In this document: positions 1 to 7,431 of the stretch, piece after piece
How positions within the stretch are numbered: the stretch's first letter is position 1
How the letters are laid out: every line of letters starts with the position of its first letter
Assembly (NCBI GenBank): GCA_017461635.1
Contig: JAFTXK010000095.1
Location: 1-37,881 of the forward strand
Source: Clostridia bacterium
GTDB taxonomy: Bacteria; Bacillota; Clostridia; Oscillospirales; CAG-272
Direction of reading: 5' to 3'
DNA: 37,881 nucleotides
The notes under the pieces: model-generated
Seen by the model: only the letters and a program-made list of their open reading frames with translations
What the model was told of the DNA's origin: nothing
Database searches by the model: none
Position numbers and translations under genes: made by a program

Positions 1-714
1 GATGCGGAAATCGCCAAAGCTCCGAAGGACCAAGATCCCGAACTTATAAACGAAGCGATCGATTATGTTTTTATTCTCGAAGGCGAAGATCCTGAAAAGA
101 TTGAAAAGGATAGTGAGTGTGCGAAAAATGATTTTTTGGACAAGCTCAAGCAAAAGAACGCTTTTGCAATGTCAAAAAGAAAGCCTGCACACTCCCCTAT
201 AAAGGCTATGCTTATTGCGGCAACTATCGTTATTATATCGACAGTTTGTATCGTAGCCACGCTCAGAACCTTGGATATTAAACACATGGACTGGAAAACA
301 TTCCTTTCTATTGAAAAAGACACTGAGTTACAAGAAGGCAACCAGTCATTGATTATATCAGATAATTTTGGTCAGTACTTATCCATATCTGATTTTCTTG
401 AGAAAGAAGAATTAGATAGTATACTGTTACCAGACAAGAAAACAGATAATGTAAGTGTATTTAATTATAATAATTATAAAACTGTTGCGATTTCCTATAC
501 TGATGGCACAGCTTATAAAATTAGTACAAACACACCAATATCCTTTGATATTGAAGCTACAACAGAAATAAACGGATTTGATGTTCTTATCACAGTGAGA
601 GATGAAAAAATACAGGGTAATTTTATTTACAATGATAAATATTACTCCATATTTGTAACATCAATCAAGGAACTAACAGAAATATTAAACATAGTCAAGG
701 AGTATTATAAATGA
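1..714 (+). CDS. Single-pass membrane protein, 5' end outside window
   Basis: The frame is open from the first base, so the true start lies upstream; 237 residues are visible. About 55 charged, acidic then lysine-rich residues come first, then one hydrophobic segment (PIKAMLIAATIVIISTVCIV, about residues 65-85), then an extracytoplasmic domain of about 150 residues. The end of that domain (a YNDKYYSIFVTS stretch followed by a helix) recalls the C-terminal DUF4367-type domain of clostridial anti-sigma-like membrane proteins. That link is only an inference from layout and pattern. The stop overlaps the next gene by four bases (ATGA at 711-714), so the two are probably translated together. The second half of the gene is markedly AT-rich compared with the rest of the window. 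An internal TTG at 136 could be called a start, but no ribosome site precedes it. No function is assigned. Confidence 0.65.
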   Translation, partial: DAEIAKAPKDQDPELINEAIDYVFILEGEDPEKIEKDSECAKNDFLDKLKQKNAFAMSKRKPAHSPIKAMLIAATIVIISTVCIVATLRTLDIKHMDWKTFLSIEKDTELQEGNQSLIISDNFGQYLSISDFLEKEELDSILLPDKKTDNVSVFNYNNYKTVAISYTDGTAYKISTNTPISFDIEATTEINGFDVLITVRDEKIQGNFIYNDKYYSIFVTSIKELTEILNIVKEYYK

Positions 715-1103
715 AAATATTTATCAATTATTTTTTAGTCATTTGTCTTATTACATGCTTATTTATGACGGTCGCTACTGCCAATTACAATCAAAATACA
801 TTTTTATATGGAAATAAAGAGATAACCATTATCGATAATTCTTTAGATTATGCTATGATGAAATCTATTGCCGATTATATTGCAAATGACAATTTACAGG
901 ATAATGGCAACACTACATATGCAATAGGTTGTTTGTTGACACACGATATTGCACAATCTGCAGCACTTCAAGTTGACCATTGTGTTTATGATACAGCTCC
1001 CAGATGCGTTGAAACACAATATATTGTTACATATTGCACTCGCGGTTGTGGGTATATGGAAAAAGAAGTTGTTTATGAAGAATGGATTTTCTGCTGTGAA
1101 TAA
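711..1103 (+). CDS. Small secreted cysteine-rich protein, unknown function
   Basis: This 130-residue protein begins with a clear signal peptide (Lys at 2, hydrophobic core IFINYFLVICLITCLFMTVA, a likely cut after ATA). The mature part is about 105 residues and has seven or more cysteines gathered in its C-terminal half, including RGCGYMEKE and a terminal CCE. This suggests disulfide bonds or metal binding outside the membrane. An AAGGAG ribosome site at 697-702 lies 8 bases before the ATG, and the ATG overlaps the stop of the preceding membrane-protein gene. The two genes therefore probably form a pair. I do not recognise a family. A strong terminator follows at once. Confidence 0.6.
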   Translation: MKIFINYFLVICLITCLFMTVATANYNQNTFLYGNKEITIIDNSLDYAMMKSIADYIANDNLQDNGNTTYAIGCLLTHDIAQSAALQVDHCVYDTAPRCVETQYIVTYCTRGCGYMEKEVVYEEWIFCCE

Positions 1104-1112
1104 AACTAATGA

Positions 1113-1145
1113 AGCCGGTTCATTTAAATTTGAACCGGCTCTTTT
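1113..1145 (+). terminator. Rho-independent terminator
   Basis: The 10-bp perfect arms AGCCGGTTCA (1113-1122) and TGAACCGGCT (1131-1140) enclose an AT-rich loop and are followed by CTTTTAT. It ends the two-gene unit on its left. Confidence 0.8.
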
Positions 1146-1198
1146 ATCAAATCAAATTTGTATCGCTAAACAATAATTTAGCGAATAGTTAATACACC

Positions 1199-1341
1199 TA
1201 TGAGATCCTTCGCCAAGGCTCAGGATGACAATAAAGGATCGTTAACTTGGTTTCCTACTGTTAAGTCAACCGTGATTTAACGTAGGAAAAATTGCGAACA
1301 GTTCAGTACTGTCATCCTGAGCCTTGGCGAAGGATCTCATA
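1199..1341. repeat. MITE/REP-like palindromic element with 32-bp terminal inverted repeats
   Basis: The first 32 bases (1199-1230, starting TATGAGATCC) are a perfect reverse complement of 1310-1341 (ending GGATCTCATA). A second hairpin is nested in the centre: TTTCCTAC (1251-1258) pairs with GTAGGAAA (1282-1289), and TTAAnTCA pairs with TGAnTTAA around an ACCG loop. The element has no coding capacity. The ends contain the CTCAGGATGACA-type core that I recall as a frequent interspersed repeat in gut Firmicutes genomes; copy number here cannot be tested. No clear target-site duplication is visible. Confidence 0.75.
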
Positions 1342-1411
1342 GTCTGTTAGTTACTTTTCCCAGATAAATTATTGTTATCGTTCGTTTCAGCTACCTAAAG
1401 TTTTCAAGAGC

Positions 1412-1460
1412 AAAAAGTAAAAATCCAGCCTGTTGCGCAATGCGCAACAGGCTGGATTTT
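1412..1460 (-). terminator. Terminator of the BspA/dockerin gene
   Basis: A long near-perfect palindrome (arms about 1420-1439 and 1441-1460, core CAGCCTGTTGCGCA) is followed on the minus strand by TTTTTACTTTTT. It lies 17 bases after the stop of the minus-strand gene. Confidence 0.85.
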
Positions 1461-1477
1461 ATGAATGAGATTTAGAA

Positions 1478-4400
1478 TCAGACAACTCTATCGGATTCGA
1501 TCTCGATATCGCCAAAGGAGGGAGGACCTATAAGGGTTACTTTCCACTTAGCGAGGTACTGAGCAAGAAGAACTGCGTCCTTGGAATCTACAACCTTATC
1601 GCCGTTTACATTTGCCGCTGTAAGGTCGAGTTCAACCTTCCATTTTGCAAGATACTGTGCGAGAAGAACTGCATCCTTGGAGGTAACTTCTCCATCACCA
1701 TTTACGTCACCAGGAACAATAGTCGCTCTGACAACAGTATAACCGCACCAGGTCTCATCATCAAAGCCTTCGGCATTAGCCTTAACATTGATAACGAAAT
1801 CAACAGACTGTGTTCCAAAGGGTTCAGCACCTTCAGCAACTGTAGGAGCATTACCTTCGAATGTAGCACTCTCAAGAGCTGTAAGAGCCGCAAGTGCATC
1901 ATCAGCGATCTCTGTAATAGTTGCGGGAATAACAACATTCTTTACGCTTGCCGCATATTCAGTGATAGCAGAGTCAAGACCTTTAAGAGTACCTTCACCG
2001 ATAAGTGTGAGTGTACCTGTTGCCTCATCAAGAGTCCAGTAAATATTCTTATCTGTAGACTTACCGAAAGGAACAAACTCAAGATTATTAGCAGCTGCGA
2101 ATGTCTCAAGGTATTCGGTTGCACCGTAGATTGTCTTGAGATTGCTGGGAAGGTAATCCATATTGAGCGTCGGTGCACTTGAAGCATCGCCTTCAACAGA
2201 AGGAACATCGGAATACCTGCTGCTCAAAATAATTGCTGTTGCAACTGTATCACCGCTAAAGACATCAGCCTTTGCAAAAGAGCTATTACCCTTTGCATTT
2301 GCACCCATAATGTTACTGAAATCAAGTACACCTTCCATTACAGGAGAGCCTTCAACGCAAATTGTTTCAAGCTTGGAGCAACCGGCGAATGACCATGGAT
2401 CGATCTGAACAACATCTTTAGGCATCGTAACCTTTCTGAGGTTGGTTGCACCGTCAAATGCATGATTTGTGATCTTATCGATGTTTCCTATCAAAACAAT
2501 CTCTTCGATTTCGGTAAGGATATCCTTCCAACCGCCATCTTCATTATAGGATCCGGATTCGTTATAGTTCGCTGTGGTATTACAAGTGATTGTGAGCACC
2601 TTGGTTGTTCTATTAAAGGACCAAAGGTTATTGGAATAATCGGATACAACATTACCTGTAACGATGTTTTCATCGACAACAGTAGCTTCCCAAACTGCAT
2701 AGAGGGTTACATTCGCATTTGCAGTATAAGCTGCGCCTGCCGCATATTCAACCTCACCGTCGGCAGAAGTTGACCAACCCTTGAAGGTATAGCCTGTATA
2801 AGTAGGAACAGCTGTGCTGAGAGTAAGCTCAACATTCTCTGTCTTTGTCTGAGCCTCGGGAGCTCCTGTACCGCCGTTAGCATCATATGCAACGGTATAT
2901 GTTGCGGGAGGAACAACGGGGTCATCTCCGCCATCATTAAGAAGCTCAAAAGTAAAGTTATATTCAGCCGCATTAGCCTGAGCTGCAGAACCTTCATAAC
3001 CGTAAATAGTTACGTTAGAAGTATTATCAACCTTAACCTCAGTGCCGTCAATGCTCTTAAATGCATCTGCATGGATAGTTGTGGTCATACCGTTAACAAC
3101 TACCTTGCTAAGAGAATAGCAAAGCGCGAATGCTTCAGTATCAACTGCTGTTACGCCTGCAGGAATCTCGATCTCTGTAATACCGCACTCCTTAAAGGTC
3201 TCTTGGCCGATTTTACCTGTATAATCAGGGCTGAGCTTAACAGAAGTGATCTTTTTGCATGCATCAAAGCAGTAGTCGCCTATCGAAGTGACAGAGGAAA
3301 GATCCGCTACTCCGTCAACAGCAGTATTACCTGCATAATAAACACTTGTAAGAGAAGAGCATCCCTCGAAGGAAGCACCGCCGAGTGTCTTCAGATCATC
3401 GGGAATTTCTATGGTTTTAACCTTATTGAAGGTCATAAGGAAGCCGCTGCCGCTTGTGGCGGTAATACCATCGCCAATGATAACCTTTGTTGCGGTAGAT
3501 TCATAAGCACCCCAAGCAAAGAGTTCACCATTACCCCAGCCTATGCCCTTACCTGTTTCGGCATTTACACCGCAAATGGTAGATGTAGCCACCTTGTCAG
3601 TCTCTTCGGGCCAGTATGTAAACTTAAGAACTGTGTCTTCGCCCTGAGTATAAACCTGCCACTTGATCTGTGTTTCTTCAAGATCTGAATTGGGAACCCA
3701 ACCGCCTTCATCCACAATCGTTGCATCAGTAGGAAGTTCGCGGCTGGCAGTATCGATAGCAAGCTCCCAAACTGCATAGAGGGTTACATTCTCATTAGCG
3801 GTATAAGCCGCGCCTGCCTCGTATGCAACCTCACCGTCGGCAGAAGTTGCCCATCCCTTGAAGGTAAAGCCTTCATATGTAGGAACATCACTGCTGAGAG
3901 TAAGCTCAACGTCCTTTAACTTATTCTGCTCAGCAGGAGCATCAGAGCCGCCGTTTGCATCATAAGCAACTGTATAACCTTCATCAAGATATTCATACTT
4001 GAAGCCATATTCCTTTGCGTTTGCTTCGGCAGCAGAGCCGGAATAGCAGTAAATAGTTACATTATCTTTATAGTTGGTCGCTTCTGCGGTGCTAGAAGAT
4101 GCAAAAGCATACTGAGAAATAGTTGTTTCCATACCGTTGATAACAACCTTGGTAAGCGCTGAACAAGCATCAAAGGCTTCTGCAGCAATAGATGTAACGC
4201 CTGCGGGAATGCTTATCTCGGTGATCTGTGTAGCCTTAAATATCTCAACTTTAAGCTCACCTGTCAAATTCTCGGAAAGAATAATTTTTGAAATCTTTTT
4301 GGAGCTGTCAAAAGTACGAGACCCTTCTATAGAGGTTATATTTGACAGATCAACCTGACCTGAAATCACCTCTGTGCCCTTCACATAAACGCTTCTAAGC

Positions 4401-5554
4401 TTAGATGCAGCACTGAAAGTCTGACCTGCAGAAAGTGTTGTAAGGGATTCGGGGATCTCAACAGTCATAACAGCCGGGAAGCCCTCAATGAAGCCTCCCT
4501 TGATCTCGGTTATGCCGTCACCGACAATAACCTTTGTTATAGTGGTTTCATATTTACCCCAAGCAGTATCATGACCGCCATCCCAGCCAACAATTTTCTT
4601 GTAGGTTTTTTCCACAGTATCGTTGACGCCTACTGCATAGAGTATCGAGCCTTTAATATTATCGGCTTCTTTGGGCCAGTATGTGAATTTAAGAACCTGA
4701 TCATCGCCCTGGTCATAAACCTGCCACTTGATCTGTGTATTTCTGAGAGCTGTATTCTGAACCCAGTTTTCCTCTTTAAGCTCTGCATCTGCAGGAAGCT
4801 CATGGTCTGTAGGATCAACAATGGTGGATTCACCAGTCATGCCTGTAAGAGTTGCCTCGCCAAGATAAACGGGAGACTTATAAGCAATATTGGTTTGGTC
4901 ATTCCAGGAGAGAGAATGCTCGCGCACAGCTTCGCCCACTTTATCATTGCAGTTGATAGCAAAATCGATACCAATCTCAGCATCGTTTGCGAGTGTACGG
5001 GTTGTAACATCAAGCGCAATTTCTACATCATAATAGCCTTTTTCGGCATTAATTGTAGTCTTATAATCGCCCCAATCCTCGTCGGGGGATACTGCTTTAC
5101 CGTCCGCGCTGATAGATACCTGATAGAATCTTGCGCAGTCGGTCTTAGCCAAGCCTTTATCATTATATTCATCAATATAAAGTTCAACGCTGTCATTTAA
5201 ATGAATTTGATCGGAAACATTTGTAACAACGGTAGAGTCATAAACACGGAAATAAGCATAAATATGGCTTTCGTCCCACATTGCTTTTGCCCAATGGTCA
5301 ACTGTGACCTTTTCCGCGGGTACCGTTAATACTCCGTCTACAACTTTAGAGTTATTTCTGTCGTAAGGGAAATCTACTGTAAAAGCGTTTTCCCAAACAG
5401 CGTCAAGCTGACCGTCAATTACGGGAGTTCCGTAAACCAGCGTGGTCTTCTTGGTTTCCTGGAGATCCTGTGTTGCGGCAAAGGTTCCGACTGTAAAGGT
5501 CGAAATAACCATCAAAACTGCAAGCACAAGACCCATAAAGCGTTTGAATTTCAT
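1478..5554 (-). CDS. Secreted BspA-type LRR / InlB-repeat protein with CBM9-like domain and dockerin
   Basis: A 1358-residue exported protein. Order of parts: signal peptide (1-26); CBM9-like sugar-binding domain (about 37-238, starting near VYGTPVIDGQLDAVWE and containing DSVELYID); a module with IKWQVYDQGDDQVLKFTYW and LRR_5/BspA-type repeats (about 255-525); an InlB/Flg_new beta repeat (YTVAYDANGG, about 526-600); a second copy of both (about 605-965); a third, divergent LRR stretch (about 970-1270); and a type I dockerin (about 1281-1340) with two calcium loops, DVNGDGEVTSKDAVLL and NVNGDKVVDSKDAVLL. Dockerins bind cohesins on scaffoldins, so the protein may join a cellulosome-like or surface complex; no cohesin is present here. 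A short tail follows the dockerin. AAAGGA precedes the ATG. No catalytic domain is recognisable, so a role in binding or adhesion is inferred. Confidence 0.9.
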   Translation of the reverse strand: MKFKRFMGLVLAVLMVISTFTVGTFAATQDLQETKKTTLVYGTPVIDGQLDAVWENAFTVDFPYDRNNSKVVDGVLTVPAEKVTVDHWAKAMWDESHIYAYFRVYDSTVVTNVSDQIHLNDSVELYIDEYNDKGLAKTDCARFYQVSISADGKAVSPDEDWGDYKTTINAEKGYYDVEIALDVTTRTLANDAEIGIDFAINCNDKVGEAVREHSLSWNDQTNIAYKSPVYLGEATLTGMTGESTIVDPTDHELPADAELKEENWVQNTALRNTQIKWQVYDQGDDQVLKFTYWPKEADNIKGSILYAVGVNDTVEKTYKKIVGWDGGHDTAWGKYETTITKVIVGDGITEIKGGFIEGFPAVMTVEIPESLTTLSAGQTFSAASKLRSVYVKGTEVISGQVDLSNITSIEGSRTFDSSKKISKIILSENLTGELKVEIFKATQITEISIPAGVTSIAAEAFDACSALTKVVINGMETTISQYAFASSSTAEATNYKDNVTIYCYSGSAAEANAKEYGFKYEYLDEGYTVAYDANGGSDAPAEQNKLKDVELTLSSDVPTYEGFTFKGWATSADGEVAYEAGAAYTANENVTLYAVWELAIDTASRELPTDATIVDEGGWVPNSDLEETQIKWQVYTQGEDTVLKFTYWPEETDKVATSTICGVNAETGKGIGWGNGELFAWGAYESTATKVIIGDGITATSGSGFLMTFNKVKTIEIPDDLKTLGGASFEGCSSLTSVYYAGNTAVDGVADLSSVTSIGDYCFDACKKITSVKLSPDYTGKIGQETFKECGITEIEIPAGVTAVDTEAFALCYSLSKVVVNGMTTTIHADAFKSIDGTEVKVDNTSNVTIYGYEGSAAQANAAEYNFTFELLNDGGDDPVVPPATYTVAYDANGGTGAPEAQTKTENVELTLSTAVPTYTGYTFKGWSTSADGEVEYAAGAAYTANANVTLYAVWEATVVDENIVTGNVVSDYSNNLWSFNRTTKVLTITCNTTANYNESGSYNEDGGWKDILTEIEEIVLIGNIDKITNHAFDGATNLRKVTMPKDVVQIDPWSFAGCSKLETICVEGSPVMEGVLDFSNIMGANAKGNSSFAKADVFSGDTVATAIILSSRYSDVPSVEGDASSAPTLNMDYLPSNLKTIYGATEYLETFAAANNLEFVPFGKSTDKNIYWTLDEATGTLTLIGEGTLKGLDSAITEYAASVKNVVIPATITEIADDALAALTALESATFEGNAPTVAEGAEPFGTQSVDFVINVKANAEGFDDETWCGYTVVRATIVPGDVNGDGEVTSKDAVLLAQYLAKWKVELDLTAANVNGDKVVDSKDAVLLAQYLAKWKVTLIGPPSFGDIEIESDRVV
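2689..2833 (-). repeat. Internal direct repeat, copy A (InlB-repeat coding segment)
   Basis: This 145-bp stretch matches 3766-3910 with only scattered base changes and no gaps, at an offset of exactly 1077 bp. It encodes the end of the second InlB-type beta repeat and marks a tandem duplication of a roughly 359-residue module inside the secreted LRR protein. Confidence 0.85.
3766..3910 (-). repeat. Internal direct repeat, copy B (InlB-repeat coding segment)
   Basis: Partner of the 2689-2833 repeat, 1077 bp away. High nucleotide identity here, compared with lower identity in the LRR parts, suggests recent duplication, gene conversion or strong constraint on the beta repeat. Confidence 0.85.
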
Positions 5555-5642
5555 GTTCAGTGTCCTTTCGATAATGAAATTTTTATTTTCAGACGCAAAG
5601 CGTCAAAAATACAAAAAAGCATAATACGCCTTCTATTGTAAT

Positions 5643-5671
5643 ATTATACAGTATTGGCATTTAAAAGTCAA
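5643..5671 (-). promoter_or_regulatory. Sigma-A-type promoter for the BspA/dockerin gene
   Basis: On the minus strand TTGACT (5666-5671) is 17 bp from TATAAT (5643-5648), giving an untranslated leader of about 80 bases. The rest of the 5555-5882 intergenic region is AT-rich with A-tracts and holds the opposing promoter; nothing else is recognisable in it. Confidence 0.75.
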
Positions 5672-5799
5672 TAGTTTTTTTCCACATCCACCAAACTTTT
5701 AGATTTCTTTTTTAACAAAAAATATTTATTTTTTTTGTGCATTGTATCTAAACTTGACAAAAAACTTGGTTAAAAAAGAAACAAACAAAAAAATATGTA

Positions 5800-5829
5800 T
5801 TGACAGAAAGCGACTTTTCGTGTTATAAT
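5800..5829 (+). promoter_or_regulatory. Sigma-A-type promoter for the CapA-like gene
   Basis: TTGACA (5800-5805) and TATAAT (5824-5829) are 18 bp apart, and a TG one base before the -10 makes it an extended -10 promoter. Confidence 0.8.
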
Positions 5830-5882
5830 ATGTTTCGTATGTCAAAGTAATGATTTTATATATAATTTTCGGAGGAAATACG

Positions 5883-7382
5883 ATGCGCCGTAAAAACAAT
5901 CTTTTTCGAAGTCCGGTATTCAACATTCTTGCTACACTTCTGCTGATCGCAGTACTTGCTTTTTTCTATAAATACGCACTTTCGGACTACACCAACAATC
6001 TTGAAAACGATCTCGAGACGATCAATACCGATAGGCTTAATCAGGTAGAAGAAGCGCCCAAAACAGCAGACGAGGCTCTTAATGCCATCGGTAATGCAGA
6101 TTCTGTCAGAGAAATAGATATTTCTCTCCTTGAATATTGCCATGACAATATCAGAGATGATATCTACGACAGAATATTTGAATATATAGAAACAAATGAA
6201 TATTCCGACGTTATGTGGGAAGAGCTTTGCGGCTATACTCTCCGTGCGCTTTATGATCTTGCGGGCGGATATACAGAGGATTATAATTATATTGAGATCA
6301 ATGATATCGGAGATTCTCTTACCCTTGCCTTCGCAGGTGACATCAGCCTTGATACCACAGCTAAGCACTGGTGGTCGCCTCTGGTAGTTCATGCAAATAA
6401 CAGAACCAACCTTCTCGAATCTGCATTTTCCGCAGAGCTTTCTGAAAAAATGATCGGTGCGGATCTTTTCAGCGTCAATCTGGAAAGCCCATTCATTTCC
6501 GGCGACAGCCAGCCTATCGATTATAAATGGAGACACGGCTCTTCTGCCGAAAATGTTACTGTTCTCGCTACTCTCGGCATCGATATGGTAAATATCGCCA
6601 ATGACAGGATCTATGATTATTCAGCAAAGGGGCTTACAGATACTTTAAATGCGCTGGAGCTCAATAAAATTGATTATATCGGCGGCGGAAAAAATCTTGA
6701 TGACGCAAGAACTCCCAGATATCTTATAGCTTGCGGACGCAAGATCGCTTTCGTTTCTGCGGCTCAGACAAAGATTGATAACACTATGGCTCCCGAGGCA
6801 ACAGCTAAGGCGGCTGGTATTATTTACGCAACAAATTCCACATATTTTACAGCTATGATCAGTGAAGCTGCTGAAAATGCGGACTATGTTATCGTCTATA
6901 CCGACTGGTCAAACGGAACAAACGAAACCCCGGATGCTTCTCAGGCTGTTCTTGCTCATAATTTTGTTGAAGCGGGAGCGGATATCGTTATAGGCACAAA
7001 ATCCACCGTTTTGCAGTCTATAGAATATTATGAAGGAAAGCCTATCATCTACGGTCTCGGAAACTTCTGGTATGAGACTGACAGTCATGATGCGCTCCTT
7101 CTTGAAATCAACTTTACAAGAGACACTGTTTATAATACAGCCAGCGTTGCGGATTCTCATTTTGATGCAACTCAGACCAGATATGCGATAAATGATGAGC
7201 CCGTCATCTCTTGCCTGCCCTGCGTACAGAATGAAGCGGTTACGCGTCTCGTTCTCGGTACAGAAGCAGGTAATGAGATCATAACAAAGCTTGTAAATAT
7301 CTCGGACGGCAAGATCGCCATTGCCGAGGACGGTACACTTTCGGAGGCTGAAGCTTCATCCAAAGTTACACCTGCTGAATAA
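5883..7382 (+). CDS. Membrane-anchored CapA-family (PGA_cap) protein, probably catalytically inactive
   Basis: A 499-residue protein. The start is the ATG at 5883, with GGAGG at 5871-5875; an in-frame ATG at 5850 lacks a ribosome site. A basic N-terminus and one hydrophobic segment (about residues 12-30) predict an anchor with the rest outside. A helical region follows, then from about residue 148 a CapA/PGA_cap fold: FAGDISLD (about 150), SVNLESPF (about 197), the NIANDRIYDYSAKGL stretch (about 237), ENADYVIVY, AHNFVEAGADIVIG, VLQSIEYYEGKPIIYGLGNF. CapA proteins belong to the metallophosphatase group and usually show NNH, HWG and HPH motifs. Here these positions read NDR, DWS and KST, so all the histidines are missing while the fold motifs remain. 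CapA of Bacillus anthracis acts in poly-gamma-glutamate capsule export, but no other cap gene lies here. A binding or structural role is inferred. Confidence 0.8.
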   Translation: MRRKNNLFRSPVFNILATLLLIAVLAFFYKYALSDYTNNLENDLETINTDRLNQVEEAPKTADEALNAIGNADSVREIDISLLEYCHDNIRDDIYDRIFEYIETNEYSDVMWEELCGYTLRALYDLAGGYTEDYNYIEINDIGDSLTLAFAGDISLDTTAKHWWSPLVVHANNRTNLLESAFSAELSEKMIGADLFSVNLESPFISGDSQPIDYKWRHGSSAENVTVLATLGIDMVNIANDRIYDYSAKGLTDTLNALELNKIDYIGGGKNLDDARTPRYLIACGRKIAFVSAAQTKIDNTMAPEATAKAAGIIYATNSTYFTAMISEAAENADYVIVYTDWSNGTNETPDASQAVLAHNFVEAGADIVIGTKSTVLQSIEYYEGKPIIYGLGNFWYETDSHDALLLEINFTRDTVYNTASVADSHFDATQTRYAINDEPVISCLPCVQNEAVTRLVLGTEAGNEIITKLVNISDGKIAIAEDGTLSEAEASSKVTPAE

Positions 7383-7390
7383 AAACATTC

Positions 7391-7418
7391 GAGGGCGGCC
7401 GCAGGTCGCCCTCTTATT
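7391..7418 (+). terminator. Weak terminator between CapA-like gene and polA
   Basis: GAGGGCG (7391-7397) pairs with CGCCCTC (7407-7413), followed by TTATTT. The T-run is poor and the polA ribosome site follows within 10 bases, so some read-through into polA is likely; no separate polA promoter is obvious. Confidence 0.55.
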
Positions 7419-7431
7419 TAAGGAGCCGAAA

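Noticed and set aside
711..1103. Small secreted cysteine-rich protein as a bacteriocin or toxin
   Set aside because: No leader-peptidase double-glycine motif, modification enzyme, transporter or immunity gene is visible; the evidence supports only secretion.
4571..5200. Long open frame on the plus strand antisense to the secreted LRR protein
   Set aside because: It lies wholly opposite recognisable CBM9/LRR coding sequence, has no ribosome site and no recognisable protein features.
5754..5783. Extra TTGACA at 5754-5759 as a second promoter for the CapA-like gene
   Set aside because: No acceptable -10 box lies 16-19 bp downstream; the pair at 5800/5824 is much better.
5850..5882. Upstream ATG at 5850 as the start of the CapA-like protein
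   Set aside because: It would lie in the leader with no ribosome site, whereas GGAGG at 5871-5875 serves the ATG at 5883.
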